Positions 24,300-39,100 of a stretch of 53,020 nt of DNA are shown piece by piece. Made by a program: the position numbers and the translations under genes. Position 1 is the first letter of the stretch. Each line of letters begins with the position of its first letter. Under the pieces are notes generated by a model. The model saw nothing but the letters and a program-made list of their open reading frames with translations, ran no database searches and was not told the origin of the DNA. Location: positions 1 to 53,020 of the forward strand of contig PITI01000006.1 in NCBI GenBank assembly GCA_004325065.1, in the 5' to 3' direction. The DNA comes from Hamiltosporidium magnivora. Taxonomy: Eukaryota > Microsporidia > Dubosqiidae.

Positions 24300-27200
24300 G
24301 TCTAATTTTAATTCATTTTGGTTTATGATTGCTTAGAATATGATAATACTTTGAATGCACATTTTTTGTTCGAGGATAGAGCTTTTTTTTCAAAATTAAT
24401 TAAAGAATATATTTCGATTGGAAAGAAAAATTATAAGCTTTAGAAGCAGTTAATGTGAAGATTACACTAAAAATTAGCCTCGAGCAAAACAGAGCATTTA
24501 AATCGAAATATTGTAACTAAGATATCCACAATTACACATACAAAAATACCATCTATAAAATTATATATTCGTCTAATAATATTTTCTTTGTTTGAATTTT
24601 CGTCAGAAAGTAAAGTAATCATTGAATAGAATCATTTAAATGCTTAATGTTCTTCTTTGGAATGCATTTTAATAATAACCAAAAATTATGCACATATTGT
24701 ATATAAATTAGAAGAAGTAAAACAACCCAGAATAAAATGTTTAGTTTTGTTTATTTTATGCTTTAATTTGCATACAGCATTGATTCTATTTGTTACATAT
24801 AGAATTTAGTTCTTATTCGTAAAAAAATATGTGTGTAAGACGAAAAGTGGGGAAAGAAAGTGTATATTTATATAACTGTCATTATATCAAGAAACAGTTT
24901 AGAAGAAGATTAATTGTATAATATTTCCCGGAATTACTTATGTTTTGAAAAAATATTGCCAACAAAAACAAAACTTTGCGCTTAGACTTTTAACTTTTCT
25001 CGATTTCTAACTTTTAATATTTTTACTGGTAAAAGAATTTCGGACTTTTTATCAATTGAAAAAGCTAGGCTGCTATATTAGAATAGACAATTACAATTGA
25101 TGAGATATAATCTTGCTCATATTAAAAAGATTCTCTAAAAATTCAACATGAGCTTCAAGATATTTTATTAAAACAATTAAATTTGAAATAATTATGTAAA
25201 TCTTACATACAAAACATAAAGTTAATACCAACTTATAACGCTATTCCATACACTATGCGCTAGTTTTTGTGCAATGGTGTCTTCTTGTGGCCTAATTCAT
25301 AGCTATCATTTGTTCGTAATATTATTTTAGAAATTATATACATTTTGCGTTCCACTTTTCATCAAATTGCATAAATTTAAGTAGATAGAAAAAAAGAATA
25401 CTAGTTTGGGTTTCACACGAAAAAATATTTACGGTTAAATTGATGCTAGTTTGGAAATAAAGTTTCAAAACGCATGCTGAGAATATTTAATAAACAGCAA
25501 GGGATATATCAAGGTGTTTAAAACATCACAAAACTTAAATATAAAGACATAAGAAGCGTGCTATGCGTGTCTATTATTCCGGCAACAATGACGTAAAGAT
25601 AAAAGGCTAGAACCGAAACTGCGATCTAATAGGAATTTTATGCATATATTTAAAGGCAATGTATATCTGCGATTTTCAGAGCATCATAATTCTTTGCTTA
25701 GTAACTAATTTATAAGATCTATATTGTTTCTTTAAATTATCTTTGCTTCTATGCCAAAGATTCTTTTGCAAATACAAATATTAGTATTTTTTAACACGAT
25801 TTTAGAATTTATCTGTCCCATATATTGCATAGCACATTTTGATTTTGTCGAAAGTTGCTTAAGCTATTATAATAATCTTAAAAGCGTACAACACACCCTT
25901 TTTAAACTGCGATTCTTACTTGCAAATTGTCTCCTCAAAGGTAACCAAGAGAAACCCTAGTAAATGTATATAATTTACAGATTTATTCCTTTATTCACGT
26001 AAATTCACAGAAGCTAATAGCAATTGTAGTTATCGAATTTAAAAAGTATTCTCAGTGTTGCAATAAATAAAGAACATTGCCCGATATATTGGATTCAACG
26101 TATAAACTAATAATCTTGGCCTTAAAATTTGCAGGGTGCAGAATAGATCTAAAATCGAATAAGCATATTCAGCTAATACACTCGAGAATATTTCATAATT
26201 TAAAAATAATTACTCAATAAAGTCTAGGTTGTATATGAAAAAGTATCTGGTAAACATTTCGAACTGTAGATGATATTTTTTAGACCTAGCGAAGATATAT
26301 AATTTAAGACTTGTCACAACATTTTTCTTTAAATTTTTTCTCTATGATCTTAAGATTGAAGTATCGAAAATGAATGAAAAGTAAACATTTTTTAAACTGT
26401 AATCTTGGATCTTGTAGTCTATCTAAGCAGAATCTAATATTAAGAACAAAAAGAAAATCGTAAATTGCAGTTTTTATGAGAAACCTTAAGGTCTTTTTAA
26501 GAAATAGAAGTTAAATCCTATACTATGATTTATGCAGGATATAATGTTTTACAAAAGGTGTGGTAACAGTATTTTAATGAAATAGCTTTTTTAACAAGAT
26601 TATGAACAATTGGAAATTTATATCAAGTTTTTCTGTTGATATCTTCGAAGGCTACTTTCAATGTTTTTACATTTTTCACATATAATTTTATATTTTGCGT
26701 ATATTCTCATATCAGCTATAATTCGTAACCAGGAACACGATAAGAAAGTAAGAAATAAGACAATGAGAAGAACTACAGGTTTTTTTTCAAGAATAATGAA
26801 TATGTCTATGACTTAGAGAAGAATATTTTTTGGCTGAAGAAGTTATCGCTGGATAAATAGAGCATATAATTTACAAAAAGCAAAATAATTTTATCTTTCC
26901 ACATTGATAATTTATCAAATATACACAAGTAATATAGACATATTTTATTTTCTTAATAAAATATAGTAAACAGGTACAAATCTGATAATTTAATTGTGTA
27001 ATTAAGAATCAAATATTTGAAATCATATACTTATGGATGCAAAAAATCTGTGTAAGTATAGTTTCTTCATAAATTAAGTACTAAATAAATATACTTGTTT
27101 TTCACCAAGTAAAATTTGCGTGTGTTATTATATATATTCAAGGTTTAATTTGCTTTTTAAACATATTCTATCTAAATATAAAATCTTATTTGCATGCAAA

Positions 27201-28430
27201 TCACATATATAACAACTGTATCGCAGAGACTACATGAAGATTAATTTAAAAGAAAAAAATTTTAAATTTGTAATAGATTTAATGTTTTTGACTTATTATA
27301 AAATATAATAAGCTTTTATGATAAATTTGTACGCTAAATTAGTATATACAAATTTTATATTTATAATAACATTTGTAATAAACGGTTTTTGAACAAGAAA
27401 TACAAGGATATTAAAATAAAAAAAGATGTATTTTTAAATTTACACTTAAATGTAAAAACTGGAATATTTTTTCTTTTCATAAGAATATTATTGAAAAGTA
27501 AAAATTTAATTGATTCCATCGTTTTAAATGATTCATAGCCAACTTCATAATACCTATAGGATTAGTATTTGTAATATACAATAATATTTTAATTTTGTCA
27601 TATTGTTCTTGCAGTAAGTTGGACTAATTAAAATATGAATATTTCATTTGCCGCACAAGTGATAGTTACGCCTATTTTTTGACTTCGATAAATACAGAAT
27701 TGAAATTGAAAGTTCATTGTTTAAATGAGAAAACTCAATTTGTTGTTATATTGCAAATAAAACATTGGATAAGAATTAATTTACTCTATTTAAATCATAA
27801 TTTTCAAATAACTTTGATAATTTATATTCTCTAAGTATGTTAATTACAGCTTTTCTATGCTAAGAATTTTTTTCTTTCACAGTTTTAAAAACTTTTAGAT
27901 ATGTGACATAAAAAGTTTCAAAATATTAATTATACGATCAAACATTAATAAAGAAGAAGTAGTTATGTTTATTCGAGAGAAATATATGATATATAAGCCC
28001 AGGTGCAATAAAATTTGATTGTTCTAGGTGAAATTACAGAAAGGTGATATTTCCTAATATTATAATATTTAAAATACTTTGTTTTGTACTTAAACTTTAC
28101 TGTTTGAATTTCGTTGTTCGCAGAGAGATTGAAGACCGAATATTTGCATGAAAAAACCAAGTGCCTATGTTACTCAAGAATTGCTTATTTAACATAGCTA
28201 TGGTATGAAAAAGATGAAGAATTTTATCTTATTAAGGTGAAATTTTTACTATTTAAAACAATGCATCTTATGACGTTTTTATAACATGACTATATTAGAG
28301 TGTTACAAATTTAAAAAATTATATTTTTAACAAACAAAAGAGTTATACGAATCCGAACCAGAAAATTATAATCGATTTATACAATTAAAAATATTCCAAA
28401 TATAAAACTTCTTTACAAGAGTAAATATAA
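24300..28430. other. Gene desert
   Basis: AT-rich DNA with only chance-length open frames (for example 25751-25960 +). I see no repeat copies and no RNA genes. Confidence 0.5.
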
Positions 28431-28440
28431 ATAAATACAT

Positions 28441-29640
28441 GTTATAATTTGCTAGAATTTTTTATAATTGTACGGTCGCTGCGAATGTAATTATTTTTCA
28501 TTTCTTTCTGTGGTCAAAATAAATTCAAATCAATAAATCTGGATTACAAGTGTCATATTCCATATTTAGTTTATAATTTGAGCTTTTTTAAGGCTAAAAA
28601 TAAATAACGACCTAATATAACAAATATATAACCTCTTGTTTTTAATCCAAAACTTTGGTAGTTAATAAATTGTTTTTTGTATACAAGTTGGTCTTGCAAA
28701 AATCATATTAAAAAATCTTATGCGCATAAGTTAATTTCGAATGAATCACAACATGAAATATTTGTCTCTGTAAGTTTTAAAAAATTTAATAGTATTCTTT
28801 ATAACATATGTCCCATCTATGACAAATAATTTAATTATTGGGGGAGGTTGCATGGACAAAACCTCACGTGTTAGACAAATCGATATATGTTAACGCTTTA
28901 AAAACCACTCTTTGCAAAAAAAGTGCCAAATTAAACGCCTTATCGTATATTGTGGCTTTTCTGTGCGAGATTTGTTTTATATGAATGTTGGGTTTTAAAT
29001 AAAAAGTGAATTAGACTTAATTTTTTTTTTATAAAAATGATGAGACTAGTGTTTAACAAACCTTAATTCAACCCTATAAATACTTGGTTCTTTAGATCTA
29101 AGCCAGAATATAAATGATTCTTTTGGGCTATATTTACTATCGCCGCATCTAATATCGAATAAAATATTTTCATGAGAAGCCCGTTGAATTAAAAAAACGA
29201 AATTTCGATTGAATAAAATTGCATTTTTATACATATTTGCATCATATTTCATCTCTAAATGGCCATGACTTTTCTTTGTTCGGTAATAAACTTCATCCTT
29301 TGTAGGTCCAGTTTATGCCGTAAAAGACATGTTTATAATGTTTATTATTTACGGAAATTTTTTTTGACTACCAATTCATTTTGTTATACAAAAAAATATA
29401 CTACTAAACATACTTTTAGATTATCTTCAGAATATAAGCTTTTTATATCGCCAAAACGCAATTAAGTCGAAATGATAAACCTATCGATCTAAAATATAGC
29501 AGCAATTATGTGTGCCAAAAATTAAGTAATGTTTAAAAAGTTGTAGACTAACCGTTATACTGCGCCAAAAACATATGTGAAAAACAAAAAATAATGTTGT
29601 AGACAGCAATTCCTTTGTAACTTGTATTTTGAGGTCGATA
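28441..29640 (-). pseudogene. Possible decayed coding region in a single frame
   Basis: One minus-strand frame runs 1.2 kb with about 17 stops in about 400 codons, where roughly 31 would be expected, and needs no frameshift. It includes a run of about 90 open codons (about 29320-29046) whose central ATG gives a 68-residue frame. Later runs include VLSMQPPPIIKLFVIDGTYV. Reading may continue in other frames to about 29930. G is not enriched at first codon positions in the part I tallied, which argues against coding. No family is recognised. Confidence 0.25.
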
Positions 29641-29944
29641 AAACCATAATTTCAATATACTTTTGCGTCTTAAGCCGAATTATTTTAGATTTGATTGACA
29701 ATATTGTGCTGGTTCTATACATCTTGTGTAATTTTAGTTACATCTTTCTTCAACCGGATTAATTAGCTTAAAAATAAATATCACATTCATTTAATAGATC
29801 AACAGATTGATCTAATAGCGCCTTGTGATGCTATTTCCAAATTATGAGAAATGTCTTAATTACATATACCTTAATTCTATTTCTTTAGCCCGGAAAACAA
29901 TTTCTCTCTACTATTCAATATTATACTTATGAAACATAAAATAT

Positions 29945-32900
29945 TTGCAATTATCCTAATATAACAAGATATTAATAGATTTTTTCGTTTTAAATATTTT
30001 AAAGTAACCTATTCTTGTATATTTAAAGAAAATTTAGAATAGTCTAAAAAGGAATGACGTTATTTAAAAACAGTAAATAAGCCACAACAAATTCAATTTA
30101 TATTACAAAATATTGTGTAAACACGCCTTGCATTTTAAATATACACACCGAGCTAGTTTAAATATACTTAAAAATAAGTATTTACTTAAATACTCAGAAT
30201 AGTGTTGATTATGGTTATATCATTTAAATCAATCTTATTTAAATGAAGGCTATGTAAAATCCTGCAAAATTCCGAAATAGAAATTATTAAAATTACCAAA
30301 AATATATATAATTAATTTTAATAATCTCAATCAAAAGAAGCCATCTAATATCTTTTTCAGCATATATTATAAAACAACCTGAAAATAAAGACTTTGTTAA
30401 CATAAGGAATTTTATAAATTCATGCAGTTTAGAAAATTGCATGATTATTCAGTTATATTTGAAATTACAAAAAACGAAATATTATGAAATTTCTATCTCA
30501 GTCCTATGATAAAAATACAAAATAAACTATAATGAGAAAAATTATTTAAAAATTTCAAACTCTTATACAACTTTAAACCTTTTCCTCGATAAATCAAATT
30601 TAATATTTTTCTCGGATAAATTCTAGTACTATAAAACTTATTTCAAAAATAAGGATATCATTCTTCAACAGACTTCATAAAATTCATATTCTGTTATAAT
30701 ATAAATTCAAGGCAAAGGTCTACAGAAAAAAGCAAGTTTACCAGTAAACAGATTTGCAATGCACAAGTATAGAGTCAGATTATAGCATACAACTATTGAT
30801 TTTTTTATTTTAGTTTCAAACAATTTATCTCACTTTGTAAAAACCTACATATAATTGTGAAATATACTAGTTCCTATAGTCACATTTGTATTATAGAGAC
30901 ATCTGCCTAATCTTGTTTGAATCTTAAAATGTATCAAATAGTTTGTCAAAAACTCTATTCGATTCTCGACGTGCTTATAACCTAAATTTCATTCTCTAGA
31001 AAAATTCAGCAGTTGTATAATATTAACAAAAGTTTTTTCATAGATAAATGTAACAAGTTTCTGGGGATAGTAAATTGAACAATTTGCATTAATATTTTTA
31101 AACGTAATTATATAAAGAAAAAAACTTATTAAGATCCACTAAAATAAAACAAATTGTACAACAATCGCTTTCTTACGTTTGATAATTGAAAACATCTTTC
31201 GTTTACTTCACGAATTTCTATTTCTTAAAAAAAGATATTTCCTTAGTAAGTTATCGAATTTTCTTTCAAGCATTTTATATTCTGAATGTAGATTCAAAAC
31301 AGTTAGATATTCCCCCCATCCCATGATGTAAACTTATCTCAAATGTTTTTGAATTAAATTATATCTACTAATAGCTCGTTTACAAGAAGTACTTGTTTGT
31401 TTTTCTAAGTATGTCGAATTTATTTCTTTTCCCAGAATATTCTAGTGCAAAATCTTCGCTCGTTAAATTAATTGGTTAAGATATACTTGTGAATTTTTGG
31501 TTTATGTAGATATAGAAAAAACTAGGACTTCAAATTGTTTAGGATACTTAGGAGCTATTTATAATCTTGAAATTGGTTTGTAAATCAGTGAAGTAAAAAC
31601 AAAAAAGCCATATTATATCATATCAAAAATTAACTTTACTGTTTGTAGGTTTTCGAACACTTTTTTGTTTTATAGAGCTTTAGAAATATGTCGAAGTAAA
31701 TTTTGTTTTGAAACGATAATACATTATGGCTATTGTGTAATGAAAAAATTCATAGAAGAATGCAATATTCTAGATGATATAAATAATCAGAATTTATTTA
31801 AGAATTAAGTAAAACGATTAGAGGTTTTGTAATTAGAACAAAAGTACAATAGCAAAATTGTATTCCTTAAAAACATTTTTTTGATAATTATTTTTACAGT
31901 TGATGTATAATTTGGGATTGATTTAGATATAATATTTTTTCGTATTATTCGTAAAAACTAAAAACTCATATATTGTAAGTTTCGAAAATCAAGATTTTTT
32001 TCCATAAATTAAACTATGAGCATACAACTAATAAAAATATTATATTCTGCTTCATGGCTCTCAATTACCTTACAATTGTTTAAATTTGATTTATTTGTAT
32101 TCTTTTATGCATAAGATCAGGTGTGGGCTTTTACAAAAAATAAAACATACTCATATATCCATTAATTGGCAAAAGTTTGTTTTTTAAACAATACGATAGA
32201 TACCATTTCCTTATATCCCGAGTTGTTCCTAGAATATTTGAATTAAGATGTTTATACTTAAGCATCTTGATGAGTCGAATAAATTAATTTTCTATGTTCC
32301 GCCACAGCCTCCAAATATTTTGTCCGTATAAAAATATCTGAACTTTTACAGTAAAATGGCTTAGATTAATTCATTCGTACCATGATGCAAATCAGGCCAC
32401 AATTGAGTTCAATATCTTTATAGGATACCACAAAGGAAAAAATGCCTAAGTCTAGTGAATAAACCGAGTCAAATTCCCGTAAAATTAAAACCAGAATACT
32501 TAAATAAATTTAGCAAACGGTCACTTAAAAGAATAAAATTATGAAATTGGAGCTTTAAACATGTCAAAAAGTAAAAAGAATATATGTATCGAAATGTCAG
32601 AAACCGAGGTTTAATCTTGATCTTTATTCATTATTTTATTTTGACCATGACATTATGTATAGCAATTCATAAAAAAAGTTTTTTCTAAAAAATTATTATA
32701 GAAAATTTTAAACAGATTTGTTGCATTCAGCTAAATTCGAATTTTTTAAAATTTATCAAATAAAATTCAAACCTTATACCTATAGTGATAAATCACATAT
32801 ATACCTTTTCACCTTAGTTTTTTGCAGCTCGCTAACTATTTTTAGCCGTGCATTGAGTTTCTAGCAGAGAACATTAAATTTTTGAGAATAGAAGTAAGTA

Positions 32901-35030
32901 TTAACTTAAGAGTTAATCCACTTGTACATTAAATTTGTTTTAAAACATAATCCAAATATGGTTTCTAAAAATTGACTTTAATATAGCCTTTTTTAGTACG
33001 TATAGTAGAATGATGTGGTAAACATATTCGTCGAATAAAAATGATATCGATATTCTTTTGTATATTGTACAATATAAGAAATTTTAGGGTTGCTTGGATC
33101 CTTATTTTCTGTTTTTCTTCTATTTTTTTAATTGTTTTATATGTCTTAAGTACTTTGCCAGATATTATATAATTATTTAACAGAAGAGATACATTTTGCG
33201 ATATAAGACTTTACTAAACCACAATATTCCCTATGCCTTTGATGTTAAGAATTGTTGCTTTGTTGATATTGATTTTTCTATGGTTCTAAAATTTACTATG
33301 TTACATATTCTTTTCTATTTCTACTTTTTTATTGCTATTAATCTTAAATCAATAGATATTTTTTATTTTATTTTATATTTTGCAAGTAAAGTACAGCGTG
33401 ATCAAATATAGATGAAAAAAATGAAATGGAATCAATTTACGTATAGATATCCATTCTAACATAAAAGCTGTAATTTCGTTGTAGATTTTATCGAAAATCT
33501 ATTACGTATATCTAGAAAAAGCTACTGAATTTAGCAGCAAAAACAATTTTTACTTCTCTAAATTATTGCCTTTTTCAAATTGATCGCACTGTTCGATGCT
33601 AACAAAGCATTCAATCAGTAGGACTTAGAAGTTAAATTTCTCTTGGTTAGAATACATAAATTATATTTTCGATCCCTTGGAAATTTATGACAAGATAAAA
33701 AGTGAAGATTTATTCTTGTTACAAATACGTTTATGAAATATAAAATCTTAATTGTTAGTAAAAGAATATTTTCTAATCTGTCTCAAAACATAAAATTAGA
33801 GTGGACTAGGCTTTGATAATCGAAAATATTTTACCAAATTTTATAAAACCTTACAAAGTACGTCGATAATGTTAGCGTGCACATAAATATACGTATTAAA
33901 TTCCATGGGGCGCGAAAAGCAATAACATGATTACATAATTTTACAATTTACATAACACCATTCACCTTTGGCAGACTAAGCAAACGAAATAAATTAACTA
34001 TACTTTTCTATGCCAAGAATCTGAATTTAAAAACAACAACGAAAAACAAAATTTAATAAAATGCTGTTCTATGATAAATTTTTGTATTATAATCAAAATT
34101 TATACTTTTCCTTGCCGCTCGAGTTCATTGTTGATAACTTAATAGGAAAACAAAATTGTTCCTTATTTACAAACATATTAAAGTTAGGTTACATTCACTC
34201 TTTTGTCTTCCGAGAAACGCATATCAAAACGTAGTATATTAAGAATTGTTTATATTTATAGCCTCTGCTATTTAGAAAAAGACACAAATGTAAAATACAC
34301 TCCTATTTTAATAGAGCTGATAGGAAATTAAAACAAAATTTTACTGCCAAAAAAATATACTTTTTATGAACTTTTCAAATTTTCTCGTTTGAAACTTTCC
34401 TTATAGACTGCCAAAATTATCCCTAAAAAATATAATTTGCAGTTTGATACTTGTATGTTTCAGACAAGAACGTATTACTCGTTTTATCACCAAGCTTTGG
34501 TTTATGCATATAAATTAGCGGGCTTTAAGCAGCTCGAACAAAATTTATTCTTTAGAATAAAGGTTTCCTCTAGATGAATTTTTTTAGATAAACCTGAAAT
34601 TAAAATTTTCAAGGAATTTGCGCTAATAAGTAATATAACGAAACAATAATTTCTAGAATAAAAAATAATGGTAGAGGGATTTAAACTAAGAATAGGCTAG
34701 TTTTTTTTACAAATAAGACATTTCATTGACCTAGATTATATAATTAAACATAAGTTTTTATCTAAGAATAACCTATAATAGGTTGAATTTTAAATTTTAA
34801 ACACTTTTACAAACTTGTCTTTTCGATCATTTTGCCAAAATAGAAATATGGAAACATTATAATATATATTATATAAAAATTAAGCCTTTAATTCGTTCTA
34901 AGAAATTGAATAAAAATAAGAATCGATTTTTTTAATAATAAAAACAAAAAAGAAATATTTATATCCAATTAATATACTCCATTTCTATAAAAAAAGCATG
35001 CGTAGATTACTTACAAAATAACAGAACTAT
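29945..35030. other. Gene desert
   Basis: Mostly plain AT-rich DNA. A forward frame from 33196 to about 34320 reads protein-like in pieces, but its stop count is close to expectation, so it is not called as a gene. Confidence 0.45.
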
Positions 35031-35039
35031 ATATTAAAT

Positions 35040-36105
35040 TAAGATAATTTCTCTTCTGTTCTTTGCGGAGCCTCTAAAATTCTTACATTATAGAGGTTTG
35101 CATCTAAATCGGTAAAAACGCATTTAAAAATGTGAAACGTGGCACACCTGTTTTTTCATGTTGGCTAACCTATAATTGCGTCGAAACGACATTTCAACTC
35201 TTCTTAAGCCAAAAACAATTCTGGAAACTCTACACTATCCAAACAAATTCACATACAGCTGTTTTATATCTAAGTTTTTTTATTATTTAGTTGTGCACTA
35301 TAGTGCCATATTAACCAGTACAATTTTCTATTTAGAATTCCCGAGTTTTTAATTAGTATGTTTTTTTTCGCGGTATAAAGAATAACTACTTAATAAACTA
35401 TCTGGGATGCAACCGATGTGGGTATTGACATTAAATGCATTCTTTAAATTTAAAATATAAACCACATTTGCTCTATAGGCCAATCCGCTTTGATCCCTAG
35501 TCACAGCAGATTAAATAAAGCAATAGGGAAATTTCCAGTTTTCTTTCGACATCGAGCGGTAAAAGAAGAGTTGCATAAGTAATTTAGTATGCATATTTTT
35601 GCAAATTCTTTCGAGCGTCAAATCTTTCGGAAGAGTGTTAGCCAACCTAGGTTTCAAGATTTACATTTCAATTAAACAAAATAAATTCGACACTTTCAAT
35701 AGAGTTACATAAAAATCCTTCGTTATCTTTCAAAAAAGTTTAAATATTTTTTGTATTTTCTAAAACTTGCCTGAATCATACAAAACGCTTTAGATATTTA
35801 GTGTATTAAAGCTCTTCTATATTCAAAAAAATGCAATTTACATTAATATTGCGGTTTGTTGTTAATTCTAGCGTTTTTGTATAAGTATTCTCTTTCATTT
35901 TAAATAATTTTGGCAATCTAACCAAATCTAAGATTTTTACCATATGCATCTCGTCTTCAGAATTTTCAAGATATCCTAAAAATACTTGCGTTATGTTTCT
36001 AAATTTGATAAATACACAAAACTGCTAAAATATTAGTTTGTTTTCAGAAGGGCAACGCAGTAAGAATAAACTTAAAAAATAGTAAGATATGTATAAACGA
36101 TTCAT
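35040..36105 (-). pseudogene. Possible decayed gene with hydrophobic N-terminus
   Basis: A minus-strand frame starts at an ATG at 36105-36103 with a signal-peptide-like start (MNRLYISYYFLSLFLL). After one stop it continues with 72 open codons (about 36024-35810) containing YLENSEDEMHMVKILDLVRL, which is leucine-rich and protein-like. The same frame continues to about 35040 with stops rising to background levels, about 23 in 355 codons overall. It may be a dead secreted-protein gene. The evidence rests on the first 110 codons only. Confidence 0.28.
35071..35096 (+). repeat. Inverted repeat CCTCTA/TAGAGG
   Basis: Two perfect 6-base arms are separated by 14 bases. It lies at the end of the possible decayed gene and is probably incidental. 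Confidence 0.25.
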
Positions 36106-36109
36106 AAAA

Positions 36110-39100
36110 GCCTTTATTTATAGACACCTAATATTTGATAGAAACATAAATTTTTTTATAAAATATTTACAATACTTAAGAATATATAGTTTTAAGTTAT
36201 CTTAAATTCTTTACTTTAATCGATGATATAAATATTTATTAGTTTTGGCCTTAAAATTTTTATTATTATCTAAAAAATATAATCTAATCTAAAATTTAAG
36301 TTCTTTAAGACTATGGTATTATATTTTGTGCAATTAAAACCGTATCAACTAAAATAACATATACGAAATAACAATAAAGTTAAAAATAAATTCAGGAATT
36401 TATTTTACAAAGATTGTTCTATATTGTATGAAATTCTATGAATCTAGCAAATTATATAGTACTTTGAATCTAATCGGCTATGCTTATCGAAATTATAACA
36501 AAATTTGAAGCTGAGGATTTTTTTTAAGCAAATTATTAGAAATGGAAATGAATTCGCGATGGTTTAACAAAAAAATCAAATAGAACGTGTTAAAGCGACC
36601 AATCTAAAAAATACGCAATTTAGACTTAATCCCCAAATTGCCTCTCAAATCTAACAATGAAGTATGGCAAAACCCAAAATTGGGAATAACATTCAAGCAA
36701 GGTAATTAGTTCTATTTTTTTGTTTTACAGGTACCACATTAAGATTATTAATTCTAAAAAACTTATTTTGATCAGACTTATATTCTAAGATACAAAGTTA
36801 TTATATTTCTGCATATTATCAGCCTCATATGTAATATTAGATTTTTTTATAATATATAAATTATTATTGATATATCGTAAAAAAGGCTATTGTCAAAATT
36901 TATCTTAAGGTATCGTAATAACATAAAATTTAGAGCCATAAAAATCGACTTTGATCGTAGAAGTTTTACGGTAGAAAATTTATTTTGTTTGCATATGTTA
37001 TAAGATATATTATATAGATAGAATCAGAGTAGGAAACCTTTTAGGTCCTTGCACTAAATTCGATAAAGTGAAATATAAAATCTTTAATATTAAACTAACT
37101 TATATTTCTTTGATTTTAACCCTTTCTTAAAATTTTAAAGATTTTATCTTTTATGATTATTTTAATTTAGCTAATCCTGCGTATTCCTATAAAGATGATC
37201 TGTACCTTTACGATTCTATCATTAGAGATTATTAGAAATTCAATAAAGATGACTTCATTTAAACCGTACACATATTGCTACATTCTAATGAAAAATTAGA
37301 TAACTACGAAAACATCTTCTTTTTGTTGAATATTTTATTTGTTTTTTTCGGAATCTGTAATTGGGTAACTCTTGCATTTTGAAACTATTGTCAAATTTTA
37401 AGATTATTAAAATTTAGCAGAAAATTTATTTTTGTTATAAATTTTCATATATAAAAATTTGACAATATTTTTATATTCTACTAAGAATTGATTTTGTCTG
37501 CATGGGGAAATATTAATACATCCTTTCTAATTTAGTGTATGATTTTGAATGTTACGAATTTCTACTATGTTTAATACATCTTTAAATTAATACCAATAAA
37601 CCTTTACATCTTTAAAAACTTGTTTTTATTTAGTGGGAATTTTTAAGTTGATATTTTTTGCAAATTAATTATCAAATTTTGAATAATGACCCTGAACGTA
37701 GTATCAATAAAAGTCACGTATTTATATTTAGAGTATATACTTTCAAATATATTTAAGGGTTGCTTTTTTTATAAAATTATTTTTGAGTCTTTTTTGTATT
37801 TTAAATACTTATTTGTAAAAGGTTAACATTTATTATTTTAGATGAGCATATCTGATCATTGTATACAACTTTTTATATGAGCATAAGTTTTTCGATTTCC
37901 AAATTTGTTCATATTTTTAAAATTTTAATTAATATAAGGAAATTTGAAATTACTGTTCTGTCCATCGTTATAAGATTTCAAATGTTCGCTTTATTATTTA
38001 AATCTATTATTAAGATATATATCTTAATCATCACATACTAGAAAAAAATTTACAGTTATAAAAAAATAACTAGTCATAAGATATATTTTGTAACAGATTT
38101 CAATTTTTTTAATTATCTGTTAGAACCAGATTTAAAATTTACAAACATTGCTGCGAACAATAAAAAAACTACAAACTAGTAAAACGTGCTTACTCTTAGT
38201 AAAATAATCGTTCTAGGAGCAAAAATAAATGTTTTTTGACGAATGTATTTACGCATATTTAATACTTGAGTATCAAACACGCTAGTTTATCAAATATCCT
38301 AGCGTGCTAATTGCCAAAACAATTTTAATTTTATAGATATATGATCGGGAGGTTTTTAAAAGTATAAAATTATTGTGAAATCGAAAAAAAAATAGACTCT
38401 AGTTCATAATCTCAAACTATTTATAGATCAAAAAATTTTAAAAGCTTAAATTCTTCTTTAAGGCCCTAAAAACGTTTGTACGGCTGATTTTATGCGTCTT
38501 TTGTTAGAAATCCTTTTTAATGTTAAAAAACTAGTAATGTATTCGCAATTTATTATTTTTTTAGCATTGAATAAAATTCCCAATAAAATGTTTTTTATAG
38601 TTTTACTAAAAATAAATAGTAAAAAAATTTAACAACTCCATACTGTTTCTAGTTATTAAAATAATATTTTTCAAATTAGAAATATTTAATGAACTTAACA
38701 AAAGGTATCAATCTGTAAAGAAATAGATTGATTGTAGAAAAGAATTTTGTTCCTTAAATATCTATACGTATAAGTTAGTGAATATATGGAAAATAATGAA
38801 AGAAAAAGACAAAATATTGATAAATCGTATATCAATTTTTGTGCAATATATAAAGTGTCCGTTATAAATATTATTTTTCTATTCTTCTACTATAAATCTG
38901 GCTGCTTTTCTTACGATATTTGTATTAAAATATTATTTTTTTTCTGATTAATACGAATTAGTTATGCTTAAAAGTAAAATACTTTGTATGTAAGAGAAAG
39001 AAACAGGATTTTTGTAACTAATATACTGCCTCTTTATAATTATAAGAGACATTTTCTATAGAAAACTTGTTAAGCCCAATATTAGATTTGAGACAATGCA

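Noticed and set aside
33196..34320. Forward frame with protein-like runs, including LFDANKAFN, which recalls reverse-transcriptase motif A.
   Set aside because: Stops are only slightly fewer than expected (about 23 in 375 codons), no YxDD-type motif follows, and a nine-residue likeness is too short.
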